DNA of 64,000 bases from Planctomycetia bacterium (GTDB lineage: Bacteria; Planctomycetota; Planctomycetia; Pirellulales; JACPPG01): contig JACPPG010000027.1 of NCBI GenBank assembly GCA_016191115.1, positions 1-64,000 of the forward strand. Direction: 5' to 3'. Under the pieces are notes generated by a model, which was not told the DNA's origin, did no database searches, and was given only the letters and a program-made list of their open reading frames with translations. The translations under genes were made by a program, and so were the position numbers. Below, one piece after another: positions 25,877 through 34,032 of this stretch (its first letter is position 1; every line of letters starts with the position of its first letter).

Positions 25877-26437
25877 ATGAAGACCGTCCCCTTGAGCCGT
25901 CACTGCGCGTTTGTGTTGATCGCGCTGTTGGGCTGCCTGGTGGACCTGGGAACGAAACGCTGGATGTTCCACCGCCTGGGGATGCCCCCGAGCGACACCT
26001 GGTGGATCTGGGAGCCCTACGCCGGCTTTCAGACGAGCGTGAACGAGGGAGCGCTCTTCGGCATGGGGCAGGGTTGGGTGTGGGTCTTCGCCACGCTTTC
26101 GGTGCTCGCCGGATTGGGCATCTGCTACTGGCTGTTCATCGCTCGCGCGGCGCTCGATTGGCTGCTCACGGTCGCCTTTGCCCTCATTATGGGTGGCATC
26201 CTCGGCAACCTGCACGATCGCCTTGGCCTGTGGGAGGCGCCCGGGATGCCCGGAATTCGCCACCACGCGGTGCGGGACTGGGTGTTGGTGCAGTGGCCGC
26301 CGTGGGTCTGGCCGAATTTCAACGTCGCCGACAGCCTGCTGGTGTGCGGTATCACGCTCTTGGTGTGCCAGGCATTGTGGCAAGGATCGCCCGGCAAGGA
26401 AAACGCCAAGGCATCGCCGCTCAGCCAGCGCGCTTGA
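25877..26437 (+). CDS. lspA: lipoprotein signal peptidase (signal peptidase II)
   Basis: A 186-residue inner-membrane aspartic protease that removes signal peptides from diacylated prolipoproteins. Catalytic aspartates are D114 (GGILGNLHDRLG) and D152 (FNVADSLLV). VNEGALFGMGQG is the conserved N-x-GAxFG motif. Four helices are visible. It has a longer loop between the two aspartates than E. coli LspA. The start is ATG at 25877. The window encodes likely substrates, such as the lipoprotein at 58.8-59.8 kb. Confidence 0.94.
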   Translation: MKTVPLSRHCAFVLIALLGCLVDLGTKRWMFHRLGMPPSDTWWIWEPYAGFQTSVNEGALFGMGQGWVWVFATLSVLAGLGICYWLFIARAALDWLLTVAFALIMGGILGNLHDRLGLWEAPGMPGIRHHAVRDWVLVQWPPWVWPNFNVADSLLVCGITLLVCQALWQGSPGKENAKASPLSQRA

Positions 26438-26693
26438 CATGGGGCGCACGCTCTCGCTGTCGCGTCTCTCTTCAGCCACGGTTGACGTTTCACCAAGTTT
26501 TCGTAAGGATGATGCGCACACGTCCTGCCGTCCTTGGGAAGGGACGGTCGCATGGCAGTTCGTGGGTAGTGGGTAATTGTTAAGCGGTCCGCGCGGAACC
26601 AGGCGGGAAGCCGAGTACACCGCGTCATTTGCTCCCTGACGCGCAACTTCTTCGCTCGTGTCTGATCGCGCGCGGAATTGCGAGGGGGAGACG

Positions 26694-27101
26694 ATGAAAC
26701 TGTCGCGCACTGTCGAATATGCCGTTCAGGCGACGCTGCAACTGGCCCAAGCCAAGACCAACGGGCCGGTCCCCTGCAGCCATCTTGCCTCGAACGGGGG
26801 AATGCCCGAGCGATTTCTCTTGCAGGTGCTGCGCAGCCTGGTGACGCATGGCATCCTCAACTCGACCCGCGGTGTGGATGGCGGCTATACGCTCGAGCGC
26901 GGTCCGGAGGACATTACGCTTTTGGACCTGGTCGAGGCGATCGAAGGACCGCTCGTGGCGTCGCTGCCGCGGACGCAGGCCCTGTCTTCCGGAACGCAGG
27001 CAAAGCTCCGCGAAGCGCTCAGCAACGTGACGGCCGCGACGCGGACCGAGCTCAAAAAGATCAAGCTGTCGCACCTGCTGCCAGAGACGCATCGCCGTTA
27101 G
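26694..27101 (+). CDS. Rrf2-family transcriptional regulator without Fe-S cysteines
   Basis: A 135-residue winged-helix regulator (MKLSRTVEYAVQATLQLAQ, then RGVDGGYTLERGPEDITLLD, the family wing). IscR and NsrR bind an Fe-S cluster through three cysteines in the C-terminal half. Here that region has none; the only Cys is near residue 28. So it probably does not sense through a cluster. GAGGGGGAG precedes the ATG. The next gene starts 129 bases downstream in the same direction, but a shared role is not evident. Confidence 0.88.
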   Translation: MKLSRTVEYAVQATLQLAQAKTNGPVPCSHLASNGGMPERFLLQVLRSLVTHGILNSTRGVDGGYTLERGPEDITLLDLVEAIEGPLVASLPRTQALSSGTQAKLREALSNVTAATRTELKKIKLSHLLPETHRR

Positions 27102-27230
27102 GCAGACAACGAGTCCGGCGGGCGTCGACACTGGCCCGCCAGCGAGGGACTGGGCCGTGAGCCCTCCCTTGTTGTTCGGGCCAGCACAACACTTGCCGGT
27201 ATGCAAGCGCGCGACTAGGCTTGACGCCGC

Positions 27231-28019
27231 ATGGCGCAGCAGTTTTCCGACCGTTTGCATCTGGCCAAAGCCATCGCCCTGGAAGCGGGCGCGATCGCAC
27301 TGCGCTATTTCTGCCAGGACAACTATCAGGTGGAGTGGAAGCGCGACGCCTCGCCGGTCACCGTCGCCGACCGGGAGGCCGAACACCATCTCCGCCGTCG
27401 GATCGCCGCCGCCTTCCCGGCCGACGCTATCCTCGGCGAGGAACACGGAGAACAGCCGGGCACCTCAGGCCTTCGCTGGATCCTCGACCCGATCGACGGC
27501 ACCAAGTCGTTCATTTCCGGCGTGCCGCTATTTGGCACGTTGGTCGCGGTCGAGCATGACGGCCGCGGCGTAGTCGGCGTTGTGCACATCCCGGCGCTCG
27601 CGGAAACCGTGTACGCCGCCGTGGGCGGTGGCGCCTGGCACACGCGCGGCGAGAGCCCGCCGCGGCCCGCACGCGTCTCCGACAAGCGGGCCTTGGCCGA
27701 CGGCCTGTTTTGCACCTCGGACGTCAAGGGCTTTGGTGAAATCGGCCGCGAGAGCGCCTACGGGCGCCTGCAAGCCGCCTCGCGGCTTTGCCGCACGTGG
27801 GGTGACTGCTACGGATACGTGCTCGTGGCCACCGGCCGTGCCGAGTTGATGGTCGATCCGCGAATGAACGTCTGGGACTGTGCGGCGCTCCAGCCGGTCC
27901 TGGAAGAAGCGGGCGGGACGTTCACCGACTGGCAAGGGACGCCCACGATTCACGGCGGCGAGGCCATCGCCACCAACGGCTATGTGTTCGAAGAGGCAAT
28001 GAGCCTCGTCCGCGGGTGA
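27231..28019 (+). CDS. inositol-monophosphatase-family phosphatase (HisN-like)
   Basis: A 262-residue enzyme of the Mg-dependent IMPase family. Metal sites are GEEHGE (about 68), DPIDGTKSF (about 85-93) and WDCAALQPVLEEAGG (about 212). The family includes histidinol-phosphate phosphatase HisN, inositol monophosphatase and CysQ. WGDCYGYVLVATGRAELMVD is typical of HisN-type proteins. Substrate is an inference. Confidence 0.85.
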   Translation: MAQQFSDRLHLAKAIALEAGAIALRYFCQDNYQVEWKRDASPVTVADREAEHHLRRRIAAAFPADAILGEEHGEQPGTSGLRWILDPIDGTKSFISGVPLFGTLVAVEHDGRGVVGVVHIPALAETVYAAVGGGAWHTRGESPPRPARVSDKRALADGLFCTSDVKGFGEIGRESAYGRLQAASRLCRTWGDCYGYVLVATGRAELMVDPRMNVWDCAALQPVLEEAGGTFTDWQGTPTIHGGEAIATNGYVFEEAMSLVRG

Positions 28020-28033
28020 CGTTCGAGCTCAAG

Positions 28034-29392
28034 TCACTTCTTTTCGAGCGCCGCCGCCACCGCCGCGTCGAGGTCTTTTAAGCCTACTTGTCGGTCGACT
28101 TCGTAGAAGCCGACGTGGTAATGGGCAATCTTCCCGTCCCGGCCCACCACGACGAACAAGGGAAGCGTGGCCCCGACCAGTCGCGGATCGCCAAGCGCTT
28201 TCACGAAGTCGCCGGCGTCGAGCACTAAGGGATACGAGAGGTTCATGAAGGCCTTCAGCTTGCGCACGCCCGACAGGGCCGCCCGGCGCTCGGCGCCGCC
28301 TTCCGCCAGCCGGCCGTCGACGGCGACGCCGTACACCTTTACGCCCTGGTCCTTACGCTTCTGGTGCAAGAACTCCAGGTAGCCGACCTGCCCGTAAGGT
28401 TCCTTAAGGGGCTCGTTGCGGTAGTCCCAGAAATGTAGCACCGTGACCCGACCTGCCAGATCGGCGGCGGTGAGCTTGCCTCCGTCCAGGCCGGCGACAG
28501 AAAACGACTCGACCGGCTGCCCGACGTAGCGGGCCAAAAGTTGCGCGACTTCATCGGCGCGACCGGTCTGCAACTTCGCGTCGCGCGCGGCGGACTCAAC
28601 CAACCGGGACAAGAGTCCGCCGGCCGCGCGTTTTTCCAGTCCGGGAAGGACCGTGGATAATAGCGCCAGTTGCTCGGCGTTCCAAGCTGTGTCGGGCGAT
28701 AGTCTCGGCCGCTGCAGCTTGGCCCGCAGCGCGACCAGCCCGGAGAACGCCTCCTCCGTGGCGGCCCGCTGGGCGTCCGTGAGCTCCTCGACTCCGTCGA
28801 GCTTCATCGCCAGCTCGTACTCGGTGCCCATGTTCATGAACACGCGCTCGGCAAGCGACACTAATAGCGGCGCGTCCTTGGCCACCAGCAGCGTCCGCCG
28901 CAGGCCGTAGCGATTGCGAAGCTGCACTTCCCAGGCGTCCCGTCCATCGAACTTGCGGTCGGCCAGGACCTCGTGCTCGTGCCCGCTTTGCGTCCATTTC
29001 GCGCCGGCCGCGAGCGGCGCATCGAACGCGACAATCGGCGACGGCAAGGGTACCGGGCTTTCGCCGCTAGCGTAGTCGTAGAGCAACGATGGAGCGTCGG
29101 CGCCCTGCGGCTGCCGCTTCGCGTCGAGCACGAGCTGGCCGAACCGGTCGGGCCAAGGCCAGGCGCCGCGTCCGCGCTCCTCGACGAGCCAGTAGAGCTT
29201 CGCTCCCTTCTCGTCCGCTTCGGTCACAAGCCACGTGAGGTCGAAGGTCTTTTCGCGCCGCTCGCCCGCCGTCGCGTCGGGGGTGCGTTCCGCAATGCTG
29301 CCGTGGTACACAATCATCTGCCCCGGCTTGACGCCCGGCGCGGCGCCTAGGATCGCCGGCAGCACGGTCACGGCGGCAAGCACAGAAAGCAT
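28034..29392 (-). CDS. secreted redoxin-domain protein lacking the CxxC
   Basis: A 452-residue protein with a signal peptide (residues 1-20). The C-terminal 150 residues have a thioredoxin/TlpA fold pattern: LTAADLAGRVTVLHFWDYRN, then KVYGVAVDGR and PLFVVVGRDGKIAHYHVG. Where TlpA-like proteins have WCxxC, this has DYRNEPLKEP, so the redox-active cysteines are absent. The N-terminal 280 residues look like a beta-rich domain of unknown role. It is probably a binding or structural protein rather than a thiol reductase. No partner cytochrome genes are nearby. Confidence 0.75.
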   Translation of the reverse strand: MLSVLAAVTVLPAILGAAPGVKPGQMIVYHGSIAERTPDATAGERREKTFDLTWLVTEADEKGAKLYWLVEERGRGAWPWPDRFGQLVLDAKRQPQGADAPSLLYDYASGESPVPLPSPIVAFDAPLAAGAKWTQSGHEHEVLADRKFDGRDAWEVQLRNRYGLRRTLLVAKDAPLLVSLAERVFMNMGTEYELAMKLDGVEELTDAQRAATEEAFSGLVALRAKLQRPRLSPDTAWNAEQLALLSTVLPGLEKRAAGGLLSRLVESAARDAKLQTGRADEVAQLLARYVGQPVESFSVAGLDGGKLTAADLAGRVTVLHFWDYRNEPLKEPYGQVGYLEFLHQKRKDQGVKVYGVAVDGRLAEGGAERRAALSGVRKLKAFMNLSYPLVLDAGDFVKALGDPRLVGATLPLFVVVGRDGKIAHYHVGFYEVDRQVGLKDLDAAVAAALEKK

Positions 29393-29487
29393 GGACGGCC
29401 TCTATGAGTCTCGCGGAGCGGATCGTCGGGGCACCGGCCAAGGGCGGGCAGTAGTCCATTGATTGTAGCTGGCGCCGCCGCGAATGA

Positions 29488-29820
29488 CGAACCGAATCGG
29501 AGCGGCACCCGGACCTGGCCATCTACAAGACCGCGCCGCCGGCGGACGCCGATTTCTGGGCCGCGTGGATTCCGGAGATCGTGATCGAGGTCGTGTCACC
29601 CGGTGGCGAGCAGCGCGACTATTTTGAGAAGCGCGAGGAGTATTTACGGTTTGGTATCCAGGAGTACTGGATTCTGGACGCCCAAAAGCGGGAGATGCTG
29701 GTTCCGCAGCGCGCCGTGGACCGGTGGAGCGAGCAATTGGAGCTCCTGGCTTTGATCCGCCCTGGTATTCAAGACGCGGAAGTACTTCCTTTGTCAGTCG
29801 CTTTTCTTTTGCGGCGTCCC
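29488..29820 (+). pseudogene. Uma2-family (DUF820) nuclease-like remnant
   Basis: The frame reads HPDLAIYKTAPP, then IPEIVIEVVSPGGEQRDYFE, KREEYLRFGIQEYWILDAQK and so on to VLPLSVAF. This is the second half of a Uma2-type PD-(D/E)XK-like domain (family: PD, EVxSP, YxxxGxxEYWxxD). A TGA at 29485 closes the frame upstream and the first half of the domain is absent, so the gene is 5'-truncated. A later frame continues without family likeness. Confidence 0.7.
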
Positions 29821-29867
29821 GCTCCTGATCCTGCCGCCTTTGCTCGTCTTGGCGGCGGTTTTTTAAG

Positions 29868-29972
29868 CTACTGGTTACATTGCGTCTGCCCGAGCGCAAC
29901 AAGGTACCCTAGGACGCCGCCAACAGCGAGCGCGAGCCACCACCATTTTGGTTGTTCCGTCGGAATTCGCAT
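29868..29972 (-). CDS. possible 34-residue single-helix membrane peptide
   Basis: The product begins MRIPTEQPKWWWLALAVGG and continues as one hydrophobic helix to a polar end (QTQCNQ). It lies 41 bases downstream of gatB on the same strand and could be the last gene of that operon. The charge pattern is that of a real membrane helix. No clear ribosome binding site and no known family, so it may be chance. Confidence 0.35.
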   Translation of the reverse strand: MRIPTEQPKWWWLALAVGGVLGYLVALGQTQCNQ

Positions 29973-30013
29973 GGGCGTGCAAATGGCTGCGGTCGGTGGT
30001 AAGGACGGGATCA

Positions 30014-31486
30014 TCACCCCTTCGCTATCAACTCCAAGCAAATCTCCCGCACGCGGTTCGGGTTGACGTTCGCGTTGAGTTTTTTCGCCTGGCCGATGAA
30101 CGCGCCGGCCGCTTGCAGCTTGCCCGCTTTGACGTCCGCCACCAGCTTCGGGTTAGCGGCGACCAGTTGCCGGCACAATTCCACAAGCTGGCTCTCGTCG
30201 ACCTGTTCGATCCCCAGCGCGCGCATCGCCTCGGCCGCGGAGCGGCCTGAGGCGAGCATCGCGGCGAACACCTCGCGGCCGCGGGTTGTGTCGACCTCGC
30301 CGGCGCGGACCTTCTGCAATAGCTCGGCCAGTTGCGGCGGGCGAATCGGGAACGCGCCGATCGAGGCGCCCTGCTCGTTGAGCGTCCGCAGCACGTCCTG
30401 CTGCACCCAGTTGGCAGCCATCTTGCCGTCGCCGGAGGCCTCGGCCAGCTCGACGTAGTAGGTCACCAGCTCCTGTCCCTGGTTCACGAGCACGTCGCTG
30501 TCGTAGGGAGTGATGCCGTAGGTCGTTTCGAGGCGCCGCCGCAACGCCGCCGGCAGCTCGCCCAGCGCGGCACGCACTTCTTCAACTTGCTTTGCCGACA
30601 CCGTCACCGGCACCAGGTCGGGGTCGGGGAAGTAGCGATAATCGCTCGATTCCTCCTTGTGGCGCTGGCCGCGGGTGATATCGGCAGCATCGTCCCATCC
30701 GCGGGTTTGCTTCGGCACGTCCCCCAGCTTCCGGCCCGTCTCACGCCACACTTCGAATTGCCGATCCGCTTCGTAGGCCAGGGCCCGCTCGACCGCGCGG
30801 AAGCTGTTCATGTTTTTCACTTCCACGATCGGCGTGGCGATCTTCTCGCCGCCCGCGCCCGCGATGTGCAGGTTGACGTTGGCGTCCACCCGCAAGCTTC
30901 CCTCTTGCATGTTGCAGTCCGACACGCCCAGGTACACCAACAGCAGCTTGAGCTCGTCGAGATAGGCTTTCGCTTCGGCGGGCGAGCGCATATCGGGCTG
31001 CGAGACAATCTCCAAGAGCGGCGTGCCGGCGCGGTTGAGGTCGATGCGGCTGTCGGCCTCGCCGGCTTGCTCGTCGTGCACGCTCTTGCCGGCATCCTCT
31101 TCCAGGTGGACGCGAATGATGCCCACCTGCTTCGCCTCGAAGCGCCCCTTGGCGTCGCTGATCGTCAGGTGACCACCGTGGCTGAACGGCAAGTCATACT
31201 GGCTGATCTGGTAGCCCTTCGGCAGGTCGGGATAGTAGTACTGCTTGCGGTCCCACTTGGTGAAGGGGGCGATCTGACAGTCGAGCGCCACGGCGGCTTG
31301 TAGCGCGAGCTCAAACGCCCGGCGGTTCATCACCGGCAGCGTGCCCGGCATCCCGGTGCAGATCGGGCACGTCTGCGTGTTGGGCGGGGCGCCGAACTTC
31401 GTGCTGCAGCCGCAGAATAGCTTGCTGGCCGTCAAGAGCTGCACGTGCACTTCCAGCCCGATCACGATTGCGTAAGGCTCGCTCAC
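30014..31486 (-). CDS. gatB: aspartyl/glutamyl-tRNA amidotransferase subunit B
   Basis: A 490-residue subunit that binds misacylated Glu-tRNA(Gln) or Asp-tRNA(Asn) and channels ammonia from Gat[16 protein letters not shown] N-terminus ([13 protein letters not shown]), zinc cysteines in [10 protein letters not shown] and CPICTGMPG, and [20 protein letters not shown] are family hallmarks. The C-terminal YqeY-like tail is complete. The GTG at 31486 is chosen: it overlaps the gatA stop (GTGA) and has GGAGG eight bases upstream; a TTG further upstream is unlikely. Third gene of gatC-gatA-gatB. Confidence 0.97.
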   Translation of the reverse strand: MSEPYAIVIGLEVHVQLLTASKLFCGCSTKFGAPPNTQTCPICTGMPGTLPVMNRRAFELALQAAVALDCQIAPFTKWDRKQYYYPDLPKGYQISQYDLPFSHGGHLTISDAKGRFEAKQVGIIRVHLEEDAGKSVHDEQAGEADSRIDLNRAGTPLLEIVSQPDMRSPAEAKAYLDELKLLLVYLGVSDCNMQEGSLRVDANVNLHIAGAGGEKIATPIVEVKNMNSFRAVERALAYEADRQFEVWRETGRKLGDVPKQTRGWDDAADITRGQRHKEESSDYRYFPDPDLVPVTVSAKQVEEVRAALGELPAALRRRLETTYGITPYDSDVLVNQGQELVTYYVELAEASGDGKMAANWVQQDVLRTLNEQGASIGAFPIRPPQLAELLQKVRAGEVDTTRGREVFAAMLASGRSAAEAMRALGIEQVDESQLVELCRQLVAANPKLVADVKAGKLQAAGAFIGQAKKLNANVNPNRVREICLELIAKG

Positions 31487-33021
31487 AGCGGCGGCCTCCG
31501 CGTATGCCAATCGGTCGCCTGTTGGAACATATGCGCGGCCCGCAAGAGCCGGTCTTCCTCCAGCGGCGGGGCCTGAAGTTGCAAGCCGATCGGCAAGCCC
31601 GCGGCCGTAAAGCCGCAGGGGATCGAGATGCCGCCGATGCCGGCCAGGTTCGCGCTCACCGTGTACAGATCGACCAGGTACATGGCCAGCGGATCGTCGA
31701 CCTTCTCGCCGATCTTGAACGCCGGAGCCGCGGTCGTCGGGCCCGCGATCAGGTCCACGTCATCGAACGCCTTATCGAAGTCCCGCCGGATCAAGCGGCG
31801 GACCTTGAGCGCTTTGAGATAGTAGGCATCGTAGTAGCCGGCCGACAGGGCGTACGTGCCCAGCATGATGCGGCGCTTCACTTCCGCGCCAAACCCTTCG
31901 GAGCGGCTGCGGCGGTACATGCGGACAAGAGCTGTGTCGAGCTCGTCGACCGCTGCGGTCTCTCCGCTCGACTCAAGGTGGCGGCGCTCCGCGTCCCGCT
32001 CGGCAAGCATCGCCTTCTCATCCGTGCGGTGGCCGTAGTGGGCGCCGTCGTAGCGGGCCAGGTTGCTGCTCGCTTCGCACGGCGCGATGATGTAGTAGGT
32101 GGCCACGCAATACTTGCTGTGCGGCAGCGAGACTTCCTTGACCTTCGCCCCCAGCGACTCATAGACGCGCACTGCCTCGCGCACGGCCCGCTCCACCTCG
32201 GCGTCGAGGCCCGGACCAAAATGCTCGCGCACCAGTCCCAGCGTCAGGTCCTCAAGCGGCTGGCCGATCCACTCGCTGTAGGGCGGGACGGGCGCGTCGA
32301 CCGAAGTGGAGTCCGCGCGATCGTGCCCGGCGATCGCCTCCAAGAGTAGCGCCGCGTCCTCGGCGCTGGTGGCCAGCGGGCCGACCTGGTCGAGGCTGCT
32401 GGCAAACGCCACCAATCCGAACCGGCTTACGACGCCGTACGTGGGCTTCATGCCTGTCACCCCGCACAGGCCGGCCGGCTCACGGATCGAGCCGCCGGTG
32501 TCGGTGCCGATCGCCAAGGGCGCCATCCGCGCCGCCACGGCCGCCGCCGATCCTCCGCTCGACCCGCCCGGAATGCGCGACAGGTCCCAGGGGTTTCGCG
32601 TGGTCTGCAAGGCAGAGTTCTCGGTCGAGCCGCCCATGGCGAACTCGTCAAGATTCGTGCGGCCGATAAGCACGGCGTCGGCCGCCTTGAGTTTCGCGAT
32701 TACCGTCGCGTCGTATGGCGCGCGGAAATGTTCGAGGGTCCGCGACGCACACGTGACAAGCTCGCCGCGACTGGCCAGGATGTCTTTCACGGCCACGGGA
32801 ACGCCGCCAAGCCGGCCGACCGGCCTACCCGCCCGGCGACGCTCGTCGACGTCGCTGGCTTTGGCGATTGCCCCCTCGGCATCGACGCGCAGAAACGCGC
32901 CCACGTCGCGGTCGTGCCGCCCGATCTGGTCGAGATAGGCCTGCGTCACCTCGACGGCGGTCAAGCGACCCGCGGCCATTTCGTCGAGTAGCCGCCGGGC
33001 CGAAAGTTCCAGGACGCTCAT
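31483..33021 (-). CDS. gatA: aspartyl/glutamyl-tRNA amidotransferase subunit A
   Basis: A 512-residue amidase that frees ammonia from glutamine for tRNA amidation. The Ser-cisSer-Lys triad is visible: Lys in GVPVAVKDIL and the two serines in GGSSGGSAAAVAARM and TDTGGSIREPAG. Start is the ATG of MSVLELSARR; a TTG six bases upstream is less likely. It lies 27 bases after gatC and overlaps gatB by four bases, so the three are one operon. Confidence 0.97.
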   Translation of the reverse strand: MSVLELSARRLLDEMAAGRLTAVEVTQAYLDQIGRHDRDVGAFLRVDAEGAIAKASDVDERRRAGRPVGRLGGVPVAVKDILASRGELVTCASRTLEHFRAPYDATVIAKLKAADAVLIGRTNLDEFAMGGSTENSALQTTRNPWDLSRIPGGSSGGSAAAVAARMAPLAIGTDTGGSIREPAGLCGVTGMKPTYGVVSRFGLVAFASSLDQVGPLATSAEDAALLLEAIAGHDRADSTSVDAPVPPYSEWIGQPLEDLTLGLVREHFGPGLDAEVERAVREAVRVYESLGAKVKEVSLPHSKYCVATYYIIAPCEASSNLARYDGAHYGHRTDEKAMLAERDAERRHLESSGETAAVDELDTALVRMYRRSRSEGFGAEVKRRIMLGTYALSAGYYDAYYLKALKVRRLIRRDFDKAFDDVDLIAGPTTAAPAFKIGEKVDDPLAMYLVDLYTVSANLAGIGGISIPCGFTAAGLPIGLQLQAPPLEEDRLLRAAHMFQQATDWHTRRPPL

Positions 33022-33048
33022 GGCCAATCGATCGCCTTCGGGCGAAAG

Positions 33049-33339
33049 TCAATCTCCCAGCACCGCCGGCACCAGGTAGAACTGACCGTCGGCCTTGGGC
33101 GCGCCGGCGAGCATCTCCGCCCGATCGAAGCTCGCGCGCACCTCGTCGGGCCGGAAGACGTTGGTCTGCTCGACGGCGTGGGCCATCGGCTCGACCGCCG
33201 TTGTGTCGAGCTCGGCAAGCTGCTCGACGTAGCCCACGATAGCGTCGAGCTGGGCCGTCATCGTGGCAAGCTCTTCAGGCGCGAGACGGAGCCGCGCCAG
33301 GAGCGAGACCTTTTCGACCTGTTCGCGAGTGAGCGGCAT
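33049..33339 (-). CDS. gatC: aspartyl/glutamyl-tRNA amidotransferase subunit C
   Basis: A 96-residue subunit that wraps around and stabilises GatA-GatB. MPLTREQVEKVSLLARLRL at the start and VEPMAHAVEQTNVFRPDEV in the middle are family features. The start is the ATG at 33339, just after the left arm of a GTAGGGTGC repeat. Having the intact complex suggests the cell lacks a dedicated Gln- and/or Asn-tRNA synthetase, though that cannot be seen here. Confidence 0.95.
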   Translation of the reverse strand: MPLTREQVEKVSLLARLRLAPEELATMTAQLDAIVGYVEQLAELDTTAVEPMAHAVEQTNVFRPDEVRASFDRAEMLAGAPKADGQFYLVPAVLGD

Positions 33340-33343
33340 GCAT

Positions 33344-33474
33344 GTAGGGTGCTCTGTGAGCACCATCCGCGGAGTCAATTGGTGTCACCCAGGACACTGG
33401 AATGGCGCGGGCATGTACATGTAAATAGGACGTGATCGGCGCCTGCGAAGTTCGGGGCTCACAGCGCACCCTAC
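33344..33474. repeat. GTAGGGTGC hairpin family, copy 3
   Basis: Left arm GTAGGGTGCTCTGTGAGCAC (from 33344) and right arm GGGGCTCACAGCGCACCCTA (from 33454). It fills the gap between rpmB and gatC, both on the minus strand, so it lies directly before the GatCAB operon. CATGTACATG in the loop is a further small palindrome. Confidence 0.8.
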
Positions 33475-33478
33475 GATC

Positions 33479-33781
33479 CTACTTTTTCGCAGCCTTGTCG
33501 GCCCCCTTGGTCTTGGGCACCGCATCGCTCGGCAGACGGAACGGCGCGGTTTTGACCTGCTTCGTGACCGCGCCCGAGCGGAGGCATTGCGTACACACCA
33601 GCATGCTCCGGTTCCGACCCTGGTAGGTCGCCCGCACCTGCTGCAGGTTGGGCTTGAACTGTCGCCGGCTGATGCCCGTGATCTTGGTGCCGACGCCGCC
33701 CAGGTACTTGGCCTTGCCGCGCGTCGTAACCGAATTGCCGACCCGGGGTCCCTTGCCGCAAACTTCGCACACCCTTGCCAT
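33479..33781 (-). CDS. rpmB: 50S ribosomal protein L28
   Basis: A 100-residue ribosomal protein with MARVCEVCGKGPRVGNSV at the start and a KYLGGVGTKITGISRRQFKPN-type core. Cys pairs CEVC and CTQC make this the zinc-binding form. The last 15 residues are Lys/Ala-rich and extend the usual length. Upstream in-frame codons are not L28-like. Confidence 0.95.
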   Translation of the reverse strand: MARVCEVCGKGPRVGNSVTTRGKAKYLGGVGTKITGISRRQFKPNLQQVRATYQGRNRSMLVCTQCLRSGAVTKQVKTAPFRLPSDAVPKTKGADKAAKK

Positions 33782-34032
33782 CGCCGATGTCTCCCTTGCG
33801 CCCGCGTCGCCCCAAGAGCGAAATTGCCATGCCGATCGCCGGACGTGGCAGTATACTCGTCCGTGCCGAGGCTGCAAAGCCGCATGTAAATGGCGCGCTG
33901 GCGAACGACCGACTGTAGGAGGCGTCTCCTGTCGCCGACGAATCAGGGCACGGTTCGGCCAATGTGCCAGCTCGGTCGGCGATGGGAGTCGCCTCCTACA
34001 AGCTCTCGGTTCGAAAGCTTGGAATTGTTTTC

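Noticed and set aside
29402..29902. Minus-strand frame opposite the Uma2 remnant as a gene
   Set aside because: Charged, low-complexity shadow sequence; the plus strand has the recognisable domain.
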